DNA from: an uncultured Calothrix sp.
GTDB taxonomy: Bacteria > Cyanobacteriota > Cyanobacteriia > Cyanobacteriales > Nostocaceae
NCBI GenBank assembly: GCA_937973965.1
Contig: CALJJQ010000039.1
Location: 1 to 64,000 of the forward strand
Length of the DNA: 64,000 nt
Direction: 5' to 3'
Shown in pieces: positions 52,155 to 61,882 of this stretch (its first letter is position 1; each line of letters opens with the position of its first letter). The notes under the pieces are model-generated. The model saw nothing but the letters and a program-made list of their open reading frames with translations, was not told the origin of the DNA and made no database searches. The translations under genes and the position numbers were made by a program.

Positions 52155-53483
52155 TTAATTATCGCCATTTCCGAGGAAGATTACATACTCTTGAACTTGA
52201 TTATCTAGAGTATGCTGCTGAAAGCTGCCGTGATTTTGTTTACAGATAATGTAATTAACCATCATTAATTTTAAGTCATCCGTAGCTGAATTTGCAGAGA
52301 TATGTGCATGGGGTAATATTTCAGGTAATTGATAAGTGATGTGGATATTAATTTTTGTTGATTCTAACTGTTGAGTTTTCACTTTGATAATTTTTTCATC
52401 TATTTCTTGAGCATTGAGATGGTCAAGAACATATTCAAACAGATAAAATAAAGCGTAGTGAATATACCTGGCAGGAACTTGTAGAGGTAAATCACTGATG
52501 TATTGTTTGACAATCTGAATATTATGACTTTTAAATTGAGATTGAAATAGATTTAAAATCCCCTCTAATAAATCATGAATATCAACTAGTTTTCCATCCA
52601 TATCGCTAGCAAAACAGAAATTTTCCAGCAAATGTAAACTGTTTTGCAAAGCCTTAATATTCAACTTGGCAGAGTTCGTAACCTTATGTAAATCATGGGT
52701 TAACTTCTCAAGATTAATTCGATGTAAAGCCGTTTGAATATTTTCAGGAGCTTGGGGATAACTTTGTTGGTATAAATTGATGAGATAGAGCAAATCATCA
52801 CTAGAGCGGGAACTGCGTAAAAAAGAAGCGGCGATCGCATTTGTCGGGTTTTTGATTTCTTGGGTTATACCCAGAGCAAACCGATCTACCGTTTGCTGAA
52901 TTTGTTGATGCATAGTTAATGCATAACTTTGTTGTAACTTTTGTAAACTTTCGGCTCGATATTGCGATTGTTGACGAATTGTTTCCAATTGTAATAAAGT
53001 CTGTTCATGAATTTTTGAGTGTGCTAGCAACAACTGCTGAACACTGATAACACCCGTTCTTCCATTGGTGACAGCAACAACAATAGGTTCGTAAACAAGT
53101 TGGGGAGAACGTTCCAAAGCCATTTGGGTTGCTGTGGTAATTAAAGTTGTATCAGGGATAACTAAAATTTCTGGTTTGAGGAAATTATAGAGATTTGCGA
53201 TCGCTTTATCTGCAAACAACCCTAAACTATACTTGCGACTCATAAATTCAAAAAACACCCGTCGCGATATCATCCCCAGGTATTGATCATTGGACGTAAG
53301 AATTATCCCCGGTATTAAGGGTTCCTGCTCAAATATTTGCGCTAAAGTCTCACTAGGAAGTTTCACATCCACATTGATTTTCCAGTCAGACAAATCCTTG
53401 AGTTGTGAATCTTGGTGGTAGTTTTGTGTCTGCGGATCAAGTATTGTTTGCATCACTAATTCCCTGGATAAAATGACTGACAA
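52155..53483 (-). CDS. Degenerate histidine-kinase-like protein (pseudokinase)
   Basis: DHp-like FALGITQEIKNPTNAIAASF with Gln in place of the H-box His; degraded HATPase C-terminus. Confidence 0.65.
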   Translation of the reverse strand: MSVILSRELVMQTILDPQTQNYHQDSQLKDLSDWKINVDVKLPSETLAQIFEQEPLIPGIILTSNDQYLGMISRRVFFEFMSRKYSLGLFADKAIANLYNFLKPEILVIPDTTLITTATQMALERSPQLVYEPIVVAVTNGRTGVISVQQLLLAHSKIHEQTLLQLETIRQQSQYRAESLQKLQQSYALTMHQQIQQTVDRFALGITQEIKNPTNAIAASFLRSSRSSDDLLYLINLYQQSYPQAPENIQTALHRINLEKLTHDLHKVTNSAKLNIKALQNSLHLLENFCFASDMDGKLVDIHDLLEGILNLFQSQFKSHNIQIVKQYISDLPLQVPARYIHYALFYLFEYVLDHLNAQEIDEKIIKVKTQQLESTKINIHITYQLPEILPHAHISANSATDDLKLMMVNYIICKQNHGSFQQHTLDNQVQEYVIFLGNGDN

Positions 53484-54162
53484 AGGATATGACCGACAGA
53501 AGTCAAGTTGAGGATATTAATAGCTGTCAAGGATAAAAATGACCGATTGCGATAGAAAATTGAATATTATTGTATGGATTTTCAGCTTCAAAATCTCCGT
53601 AGTCATAATACATTTCCCCTATTTTTAACAGTTGAAATCAACCAAAAAGGGGGAAAATAGCTCTTTATCTGAAAAAATAGTGATGTGGCATCCGCAAAAC
53701 CCCTGCTCAGATAGAGTTAATATCGATTCTCTTGTACTTTAAAATAAACGAAACTCCAATCATCAACGGTTATAGACCCTAATATGTAGCGACCATTAGT
53801 GTAAACGATATAAACGATATAATAGGGGAATGAGCAACTATACTCGACTCAAAATTGGATATTTATTTTTTATCTTGAACATTGGTATTAGTCTTAATCT
53901 TTTTACACGTTGACGTAAAATTCAATTCCACTCTAGAAAATGCGAATAAATCTCAATACCTCTGTGGATTGATATATGTCAGGAAATAACCCCTCATGTC
54001 AAATCATACCCCTAGAGGTTCTCACCATCCATTATTCATACCCTCACATTCCCCAACCCCTACCCATACTCACCCCTAATCCCATTTATGGCATTCATCC
54101 CCTAGAATACTTGGTCACTTTCTATATGGTTTTGTTTGATGATCAAAACAGGGGTAGCAATC

Positions 54163-54351
54163 ATGAATGGCAAACAAAATGATGATTTGCTGAGGTTCTT
54201 GCAGGACGAATTGGCAATTCCTACAGATGATTTAAAATTAGCAATTCGACAAACGGATCAAATTCCTAGCATGTTACCGATGGTGCTGTGGCAATATGGG
54301 TTTGTTTCGATTCACCAATTGGAGAAAATTTTTGATTGGTTACAAAATTAA
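54163..54351 (+). CDS. DUF2949-like small protein
   Basis: MNGKQNDDLLRFLQDELAIPTDDLKLAIRQTDQIPSMLPMVLWQYGFVSIHQLEKIFDWL. Confidence 0.78.
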   Translation: MNGKQNDDLLRFLQDELAIPTDDLKLAIRQTDQIPSMLPMVLWQYGFVSIHQLEKIFDWLQN

Positions 54352-54406
54352 TCAGTTGTTATGGAACAGGTATGGGGAGTAGCCATCATCAAGTGTGTAC
54401 TCCAGG

Positions 54407-54557
54407 ACTTTTTTGGGAGCAGGAAGAGACGCGACATGTCGCGTCTGTACGGCAATAGGGAGTAGTCTCGAAGGAAAAATCAGCTTTATAACCCCATGTC
54501 CAGGGTCATGACGATAGTCAACATAGTGATAATTAATACTTGACAAACATCCTCTAA
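54407..54557. mobile_element. Family D MITE-like element copy 2 (left end absent)
   Basis: CTCGAAGGAAAAATCAGCTTTATAACCCCATGTCCAGGGTCATGACGATAGTCAACATAGTGATAATTAATACTTGACAAACATCCTCTAA, homologous to 42.5-42.8 kb. Confidence 0.5.
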
Positions 54558-55630
54558 TGAAAGTGAATTGTCGCCAAAAAACCGAGGATTTCTTGTTTGA
54601 GGATAGTAGATTCTTGCATAATATCTTCTACAGATTCATCCTCTGTATAACTAAATTGGCTGGTAACGACATAAAAAAATTGATGGAAATCAAAAGCCAA
54701 AAATCCTCGGTAAGCATTTAATCTCACCATTATTCCTTGGGAATTTTGTTGACACAGATGGGAACCCTTCGGCATTTTCATCACCACAAAATATCCCCCA
54801 GCAAATATATCTGGACAAAATTCGCTATATTCAACACTTGAATCAGGTATATTTGCCAATATTACCTGGGGAATATATTTAGAATATAGTAGTGTTTGGA
54901 AATATTTTTCCCGTCCACAGATGGCAATTTGCTGATGAAATTCCCTGGGAATTGGATAATAATCAATCCGTAAAAATAAACCTTGAGCATCAGTAAAAGC
55001 AACAGCACCATCATGGACTTGAATTTTGCCACCTAATTCCATATCCACGGGCATAGGTAAGCTAAAATTACCCAAGGGAGAGGTGTATATAGCGGTGGAA
55101 CTATTCATCCCTGGGATGACAGGTGTAAGTTCCTCCTCGTTTTCATTTTCATCAACATTTGCCTCTGTTTCATCCCAAGTAACTTCAAAAGCAGTTAAAA
55201 CATCCTCCATTACCTGTTCTGCTTCTGCATCAGTAATTTCTAAGCTGATTTGGAGTTGTTTGAGCAATCGCAAATGGGGACGGGGAATAGTCATATTTTC
55301 TGTATCAATGAGAACACTAACTCCCGCCGCAAACCCATCTAGGGTAAAATTATCGGTCAGCACCTCACTTGCGGCATTAAACAAAGCTCCCACACCCTCC
55401 GTTGCAGCAGTTGCAACTAGTTTGTCAACCATTTGCCACAATTGTGCATGGGAATAAAACTCAAATATCTCAAAACCCGACAGAATATCCACTAGCCAAT
55501 TAACATCGATATTAGCAAGGGAATATGCACCAGAAAAACTAACCACTGCGATCGCAGCGACCGCTTCCTCTGAAGTCAGTATATCGACGGCAATATCATT
55601 TGATTGAAAAATCCAGTCGTATTTGCCCAT
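54554..55630 (-). CDS. Hypothetical protein, no family recognised
   Basis: 358 aa intact ORF. Confidence 0.75.
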   Translation of the reverse strand: MGKYDWIFQSNDIAVDILTSEEAVAAIAVVSFSGAYSLANIDVNWLVDILSGFEIFEFYSHAQLWQMVDKLVATAATEGVGALFNAASEVLTDNFTLDGFAAGVSVLIDTENMTIPRPHLRLLKQLQISLEITDAEAEQVMEDVLTAFEVTWDETEANVDENENEEELTPVIPGMNSSTAIYTSPLGNFSLPMPVDMELGGKIQVHDGAVAFTDAQGLFLRIDYYPIPREFHQQIAICGREKYFQTLLYSKYIPQVILANIPDSSVEYSEFCPDIFAGGYFVVMKMPKGSHLCQQNSQGIMVRLNAYRGFLAFDFHQFFYVVTSQFSYTEDESVEDIMQESTILKQEILGFLATIHFH

Positions 55631-55762
55631 AATATGTGATTGCTTGGGCGCTCTGTGTCAGTTCGCGCTCATAAAAACAGTATCACGCTGGGAAAAATTA
55701 ACAAAGTTCACCTATTAACCCAAAGGTTCAGGTCAGTCGATCTCGTTGACAAGTTTTAAAAC

Positions 55763-55789
55763 AGAGACGACCCGACGGGTCGTCTCTAC
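55763..55789. repeat. GTAGAGACG palindromic repeat
   Basis: AGAGACGACCCGACGGGTCGTCTCTAC. Confidence 0.75.
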
Positions 55790-55796
55790 TTTGGGA

Positions 55797-56399
55797 TTAT
55801 CGATCTAAACGTCCTTCAATTTCAGTTGCACAAACTGTACCAGGAGTATTTTCCAATCGAAAGCGATCGCAATCACGTTTTTGCTCCCGTTGTAATGACC
55901 AACCGTAGGGTTTGTCTGAGGTGACTACCGTACTTGGCATTGTTGTTAGGCGGAAGTAAGCTCCACGAAAATTGGTCATTTGTAATTTTGCACCCTTGAA
56001 GTTGGCTCCTTCGAGGTTCGCACTCATGAGACTGGCAAAACTTAAATCGGCATTTTCAAATGATGTTGATTTGAGAATCGCACCTGTTAAGGAAGCTCTT
56101 TGCAAGTTTGTATTATTCAATACAGCACCCTCCATATTCACACCTGTCAGGTCAGCATTGCGGAGGTTGGAGCCTTCTAATTTCGCTCCTCTGAGGTTAG
56201 CTTCCCGTAGTACAACCCCTTCTAGATTCACTTGTGTCAGGTCAACACCGCTCAAATCACACCGGGGACAGCTTCTAGTGGCTTTCAGGAGTTCTAGGTC
56301 TTGGGGGTTAAAAGCGTTTGCTTGTCCGACTAAACCGAATCCTGCGATCGCGAGTAATGTGGCCGAGATTGTTAATTTCATATTTTTTACGGATATCAC
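55797..56399 (-). CDS. Secreted pentapeptide-repeat protein
   Basis: Signal peptide, then A(D/N)LXX repeats: LEGVVLREANLRGAKLEGSNLRNADLTGVNMEGAVLNNTNLQRASLTGA. Confidence 0.93.
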   Translation of the reverse strand: MISVKNMKLTISATLLAIAGFGLVGQANAFNPQDLELLKATRSCPRCDLSGVDLTQVNLEGVVLREANLRGAKLEGSNLRNADLTGVNMEGAVLNNTNLQRASLTGAILKSTSFENADLSFASLMSANLEGANFKGAKLQMTNFRGAYFRLTTMPSTVVTSDKPYGWSLQREQKRDCDRFRLENTPGTVCATEIEGRLDR

Positions 56400-56654
56400 T
56401 TACGTGCCTATTGTCTTACTTAAGATATACGACTTTTTACGGATAAATCATGGATAAAGCTTTGATCAAGAAATAAGTACTGATTATGAAATATCCATAA
56501 AGCAGCCCATTCAACATACAGAAAAACCCATCAGAATTGAAGTGATGAGTAGATAAGGGTATTATATTTGACTTTCTATGGAAAATATAGGGTGATATTG
56601 GCGATTCTGGTAATATTCCTCTGCTGAAAGTTTTTTGATGGAAAAATCTTCAAA

Positions 56655-56864
56655 GTGGTTTTTCATTTGATTGCTGCTTGGGTTCAGAATTTTAGTAATC
56701 AAACTTTTACGAATATATTTGAAGTTATTTTTATCCCCAATTTATTTCTCTGTGCTGGCTTGATTGTATTATTTCATGGTTGGCGCTTAGATCCGATATT
56801 GCAAGCTCAAGCTCTGGGAATATTGATACTTGTCACCTATCTATTTTTGAAATCAAATCTATAG
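56655..56864 (+). CDS. Small two-TM membrane protein
   Basis: 69 aa ORF with GWRLDPILQ, reminiscent of Ycf66-type proteins. Confidence 0.4.
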   Translation: MVFHLIAAWVQNFSNQTFTNIFEVIFIPNLFLCAGLIVLFHGWRLDPILQAQALGILILVTYLFLKSNL

Positions 56865-56893
56865 AAGTCGGGTTTCCGGAAAAATTCCCAATC

Positions 56894-57619
56894 CTAAATT
56901 AAATATAAATCTAATAAATAAGCTAAAAACGCACTACCCAAAGGTACCGTGAGATTATCAATACCTAAAAACGAGAAAACTTCTAATATGGTTGCAAATA
57001 TTGCCACCACCGCAGCAATTACCCAAACTTGCCAGATACCACCGTGGACAGAGTATAAAATTAGGCTACAAACAATATAACTACTCACAGTTACCGTGAG
57101 AGAACCTTCCCAACTTTTTTGTCCACCAAAAACTTTGTATTTATGCTTGCCAAAACGTTGTCCAATGAGTGCAGCTAAACCATCACCCCAGCACATAACT
57201 AAAATTCCCAAAGCAGCATAATACTGCTGTTCTACAGACCAGAAAAAAGCAACCAAAATGCCAATACTTACAGAATAAAAAAAAGTACCCAGACTTTTAC
57301 GACCAATACTATCTATACCGGGAAGAATAGGCAGATAATAGGAAATTAAGGTGACAATACTAGCAATAAATGCAGCAACAATTCCTAATATTGCTGGAGT
57401 ATCAAACCACCATGCAAATAGAATGACATGACCCGTACCAATATGAACTATTTTACGACTAATCTCTGTATCAGTTCGGAAAATGCGGCGAATAGTGAAG
57501 GCAACAGCTAAGACAAAACCCAACCATAACAGAACCACAGCACCCTGAAACCATAAAGACATTGAACCTACGATTGAATCGAAATGATAAAATAAATCAA
57601 ACAAAGTATTTTTATACAA
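56894..57619 (-). CDS. Diacylglycerol/polyprenol (phytol/dolichol) kinase-family protein
   Basis: EISRKIVHIGTGHVILFAWWFD ... VMCWGDGLAALIGQRFGKHKYKVFGGQKSWEGSLT ... EVFSFLGIDNLTVPL. Confidence 0.9.
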   Translation of the reverse strand: MYKNTLFDLFYHFDSIVGSMSLWFQGAVVLLWLGFVLAVAFTIRRIFRTDTEISRKIVHIGTGHVILFAWWFDTPAILGIVAAFIASIVTLISYYLPILPGIDSIGRKSLGTFFYSVSIGILVAFFWSVEQQYYAALGILVMCWGDGLAALIGQRFGKHKYKVFGGQKSWEGSLTVTVSSYIVCSLILYSVHGGIWQVWVIAAVVAIFATILEVFSFLGIDNLTVPLGSAFLAYLLDLYLI

Positions 57620-57827
57620 CTCAACGCCAACAAATAAATTCTACAGAATCAGAAAATTTATCATATATATTGACACTCTTAAAGTCTGGCTAAACCTGGA
57701 TTGATGACTTCCTATTTCCTATACCCTATAGGTATATTTATACCAAACTACAAAGTAGCGCTAATTTTTTGATAAATTTGAACCCTAAATCCAATGTAGA
57801 GGATTTGTGTACCAAAATAAATACGTT

Positions 57828-58097
57828 ATGAAAATATTATTAATTTGGTTAATTCGCGGTTATCGCACTTTTATTTCTCCCTTGTTTCCTCCCACCTGTC
57901 GTTATCAACCGACTTGTTCGATGTATGCTATCCAAGCCATAGAAAGATTTGGTGCATTTCGAGGTGGGTACTTGGCAATTCGTCGTATTCTTCGCTGTCA
58001 CCCCTTCGGTTCCAGTGGATATGACCCCGTACCGGAAACCTGGGGGAAAAAACCACACAAGCATGGATGTGGATGTGGTGAGGAGACCAAAAAGTAA
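57828..58097 (+). CDS. yidD: Membrane protein insertion efficiency factor YidD
   Basis: [53 protein letters not shown]. Confidence 0.95.
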   Translation: MKILLIWLIRGYRTFISPLFPPTCRYQPTCSMYAIQAIERFGAFRGGYLAIRRILRCHPFGSSGYDPVPETWGKKPHKHGCGCGEETKK

Positions 58098-58170
58098 GCT
58101 TTTCGTTCGTTGAGATGGTAAATGCTTAAAGGACACCCGCCATCTGTCAACAAACCACAAGGGAAATATA

Positions 58171-58914
58171 TCAATCTGCAAAGTACAATTCATCCCAATT
58201 TGGTATGGCTTCCCGTTGACTGATAAGTAACTGTTGGATACCTTTTTCACCACAGTCGAGTAATTGATTCATTTGTTCGCGGGTAAAGTAACCTGATTCT
58301 GCGGTTCCTTGAACTTCGACGATGGCTAGGTTGTGATTCATCACAAGATTAAAATCAACTGTAGCAGCGACATCTTCAATATAATTCAAATCTAACAACG
58401 GTTCTCCTTCAACTAATCCCACAGAAACAGCCGCTATTTGCCCGATTATGGGTGACTTTTGCAAAACTCCTTGCTGCATTAGCTTGGATACAGCATTCGC
58501 TAAGGCTACAAATCCCCCTGTAATTGCGGTTGTTCTGGTTCCTGCATCGGCTTGCAGTACGTCCGCATCGATGGTTAGGGTGATTTCCCCTAAAAGGCTC
58601 ATATCTAAGGCTGCACGCAAACTACGCCCAATTAGCCTTTGGATTTCCTGGGTTCGTCCTGATAATTTCATAAATTCCCGTGGCTGTCGCTGTTGAGTGG
58701 CAGAAGGTAACATACGATACTCAGCAGTCAACCAACCTTGACCTGTCCCTTCCAAAAACTTGGGAACTCCCGGTGTGACACTAACTGTACACAAAACTTT
58801 GGTATCCCCACATTTAGTTAGTACCGAACCGGGTGCAAAGCGGGTAAAATCTGGTTCAAAACTAATCGGACGAAGTTGATTCACCTGCCGACCATCCGGA
58901 CGCTGCCAAATCAT
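58171..58914 (-). CDS. rph: Ribonuclease PH
   Basis: [82 protein letters not shown]. Confidence 0.96.
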   Translation of the reverse strand: MIWQRPDGRQVNQLRPISFEPDFTRFAPGSVLTKCGDTKVLCTVSVTPGVPKFLEGTGQGWLTAEYRMLPSATQQRQPREFMKLSGRTQEIQRLIGRSLRAALDMSLLGEITLTIDADVLQADAGTRTTAITGGFVALANAVSKLMQQGVLQKSPIIGQIAAVSVGLVEGEPLLDLNYIEDVAATVDFNLVMNHNLAIVEVQGTAESGYFTREQMNQLLDCGEKGIQQLLISQREAIPNWDELYFAD

Positions 58915-59046
58915 TGCTGTTTGCCTCTTATAGGTGCTACCAGATACAGCATACAGGATACAGGATGTAGGGGTTACAGGAGAGGAAAGAAACCCAAGCG
59001 TCATGGGGGACTAGTACAAGTCGGTGGAAATACACCTACCATTTTC

Positions 59047-59131
59047 CTAGCTCCCATACTCCGCGTAGGAGTCCAAGGGTGTGAGACTCCGCCTCCATTC
59101 ACTGGGTGACCACGTAGAGCATAGTCACTAG
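59047..59131. mobile_element. MITE-like element, family C copy 2
   Basis: CTAGCTCCCATACTCCGCG...CGTAGAGCATAGTCACTAG, inverted relative to 15363-15469. Confidence 0.55.
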
Positions 59132-59303
59132 ATTAATATGGTCTGAATATTTCCGCCAACCCATACTAGCTTGGTAATTATGAAGTATTACCAACAATTG
59201 TTAACTAATACTGCAAAACTCGACCCTGGGTTGACGTTTTTTGGTAATTAAATTCAAAAAGATAGTTATAGCACTCATTCATCAATCCATAGGAGAAATC
59301 AAC

Positions 59304-59567
59304 GTGTTAACACCGATTTTGCTAACTACCGCAGCAACCACCCCCCTGGAATGGAGTCCAGTAGTTGGGGGTATTATGTTGTTTGCGAATATTATTGCGA
59401 TCGCATTTGCGAAAGCAACGGTAAAATATCAAAACGTTGGCCCAGCCATGCCTTCTCCTAACATGTTCGGTGGTTTTGGCTTAGGTGCTGTGTTAGGAGC
59501 AACTAGTTTTGGCCACATCCTCGGAGTTGGATTAATTTTGGGTTTACACAGCATTGGTAGAATTTAA
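59304..59567 (+). CDS. psaK: Photosystem I reaction center subunit PsaK
   Basis: LEWSPVVGGIMLFANIIAIAFAKATVKYQNVGPAMPSPNMFGGFGLGAVLGATSFGHILGVGLILGL; GTG start after AGGAGA. Confidence 0.93.
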   Translation: MLTPILLTTAATTPLEWSPVVGGIMLFANIIAIAFAKATVKYQNVGPAMPSPNMFGGFGLGAVLGATSFGHILGVGLILGLHSIGRI

Positions 59568-59629
59568 CCAGAGCCAATATCCATATCCGGTGTCTCTCAA
59601 GTTTTAACCAAAATCCTGTTAAACAAAGG

Positions 59630-59660
59630 GGAGGTGAATTATGATGATCCACCTCCTTAT
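59630..59660 (+). terminator. Terminator-like hairpin after psaK
   Basis: GGAGGTG...CACCTCC followed by TTATCTTT. Confidence 0.55.
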
Positions 59661-59694
59661 CTTTAGGTATTATTAATATCTAATACCCAGACTA

Positions 59695-60051
59695 CTAGGA
59701 CATACCTCGCATTTGTCGCAGGGTGTTGAGACATGCAGGACAATCGCAACCAAATAGAGCGATCGCGGCATCACTTTCTTCCTCTGTAAAGTTCAATTCA
59801 CCGCCTTGATTGGGAATAACTTGATCAGGACGTAAAAAGTCCGGTGAGGATGCAAGGGTGGTGGCTGACTTGTGACGACGCTGACAGACAAAGTTAGGTA
59901 CGACACCGTATTTAGTCGCAGTTACATAAGAGTTGCTATTATCAATATTGTTTTGTCCGGCACTAGCTGGTTGAGTAATAACTACAAGAGAAATAATCGA
60001 GGCAAATAGGGCTGGACTGGAAAGTAATGTGAGAGCAAATTTTCTGTTCAT
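59695..60051 (-). CDS. Secreted hypothetical protein with C-terminal Cys motif
   Basis: Signal peptide; LFGCDCPACLNTLRQMRG C-terminus. Confidence 0.72.
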   Translation of the reverse strand: MNRKFALTLLSSPALFASIISLVVITQPASAGQNNIDNSNSYVTATKYGVVPNFVCQRRHKSATTLASSPDFLRPDQVIPNQGGELNFTEEESDAAIALFGCDCPACLNTLRQMRGMS

Positions 60052-60418
60052 TTAGCTGAATAACTGGGTTTTTGACGAAATTTTCAATCTTTACACACTC
60101 ATTGCTGACTGCTCAGTAGATTTTATATAAAATTTGAACAAATGTCACAGTAAATACGTATCAAGAGTGTGATTTGACATAGATTAACCCTGATTACCTC
60201 ATTCAGTTTAGAACTGGAACTACCAAATCAAGTAACTACAACAGAACGTCAGCTGAAGCAAGTGTAGAGGAGAGACTACATAGATTGCAGTCAAGTTCCC
60301 TACCGTTATGGGATTTTGGATTACTCCGCGTAGGTGTAACCTGCATTCATTAAAATTTTGATGAGAAATCAGGATTACATCCCCAGTCGATAAAAGCATT
60401 GGGAATTAAATGAAAACG

Positions 60419-61882
60419 TTAAAATCCAATTAAGTTCCACGAACGGTTGGGTAAAAAGTAGTTCAAAAACAAGAAAAGCAAGATTAAAATCAAACTCATC
60501 ATCCCAATCAAATACTCAAATCGCTCAAACAAACGCGGTAAAGCCACCACATACCGTTTAAAAATGAAAAAATATCCTATCCAACCCATACCAACAATGG
60601 CTAGGGCTTTTACCACATTCCCAACAGTGTAGACCTGCAAGTCGAAAACACTTGTTACCATCAAAGCTGCAACCAGGGTAATAATTGTCACCCAAGCACC
60701 AAGTCTAATATTTTTCCATCCCTGATGGGGTAGAAAAATAAATTTGGCACACACAATTGCCGTTGCGACAGCAGCAATATTCATGATGATGGTTTGGAAA
60801 GGTAGGAGATGATCTAACGTCAAAATTTTCGATCCATAACCGATAAAGAAGGGAAAACCGGAAATCGACAGAGCTGGTAAAAGCAAGGCAAACCAGTGTC
60901 CGCTATTAATCGGTTGAAATTGTAGTTCCCGGAAATTTCGACTGGGTAATTTACCAACAGTCAAAAAAATAGCTGACTTTGCTAGTCCGTGGGTCAATGC
61001 GTAAAAACCCCCTACCGATGGAGCTGCAAGTACCCAACCTAACTGGGAAATTGTACTGAATGCTAGTGTGCGCTTGGTATCTCTCTCCAGGATGGCACAG
61101 GATACCCCAAAAATCACTGAGGCTAGGGAGATAATTCTCACAATCGGATCGATTTCTGCTAAAATCAGGGCACAACGGACAATGGCAAATGTGGCAGCTT
61201 TTTCCACAATCCCCGAAAGCATGGCTGATACAGGTGTTTCTGATTCCGAGTTAGTTAGTGGAGACCATAACCCGGAAATGAAAATTCCCCCTTTAGTTAA
61301 TAACCCAAGAAAAATTAAAGCAATAGCCTCGGTGGTTGTATTCGTTAGTCCCGCAAAAGCAAAGGAATTATTCGCCTCATAGACCAATACTGCACCTAGC
61401 AAATAAAATAACATGGAGGTATTACTCACAAACATATAGCGCAGTGCAGTCCAAATCGAGCGATCGCTGCGAGGATAGGCTACTAATAAAAATGTTGTAA
61501 TCCCGATCATCTCTAAGGCGACATACAAACTGATAAAATCTGCGCAGATAAATACAGAGTTGATGCTTCCGTGTAAAATTGTTATCTGGGTGTAAAAGAA
61601 ATTAGCTTTATTTGTTTGCCAACAGTAGAGAATTACAATCGCCGTGATCAGACCATTAGTCAAGATAAAGTAGCGACTCAGATCATCAATCATTAAGGAA
61701 ATACCAAAATTATCGATTAATACCAAGTTCAATGGCAATTGGGTGAAAAATAAGTTTAATGCATAGCCAATGGTAACTAGGGTGACACCTAGGGCAATAT
61801 ATCGATCCAGTTTCGGTATCAAATATATGACTAATCCGCAAAATAAGGAAATTACAACCCAGATAATAGTAAGTTTAATCAT
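60419..61882 (-). CDS. Cation:proton antiporter / NADH dehydrogenase subunit (MrpD/NdhD-like)
   Basis: Polytopic protein with Proton_antipo_M pattern: LGLLTKGGIFISGLWSPLTNSESETPVSAMLSGIVEKAATFAIVR; AFSTISQLGWVLAA. Confidence 0.83.
   Translation of the reverse strand: MIKLTIIWVVISLFCGLVIYLIPKLDRYIALGVTLVTIGYALNLFFTQLPLNLVLIDNFGISLMIDDLSRYFILTNGLITAIVILYCWQTNKANFFYTQITILHGSINSVFICADFISLYVALEMIGITTFLLVAYPRSDRSIWTALRYMFVSNTSMLFYLLGAVLVYEANNSFAFAGLTNTTTEAIALIFLGLLTKGGIFISGLWSPLTNSESETPVSAMLSGIVEKAATFAIVRCALILAEIDPIVRIISLASVIFGVSCAILERDTKRTLAFSTISQLGWVLAAPSVGGFYALTHGLAKSAIFLTVGKLPSRNFRELQFQPINSGHWFALLLPALSISGFPFFIGYGSKILTLDHLLPFQTIIMNIAAVATAIVCAKFIFLPHQGWKNIRLGAWVTIITLVAALMVTSVFDLQVYTVGNVVKALAIVGMGWIGYFFIFKRYVVALPRLFERFEYLIGMMSLILILLFLFLNYFLPNRSWNLIGF

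Noticed and set aside
53976-54182. 68-aa plus-strand ORF
   Set aside because: Overlaps the DUF2949-like start out of frame, Pro/Ile/His-rich; better explained as 5' non-coding sequence.
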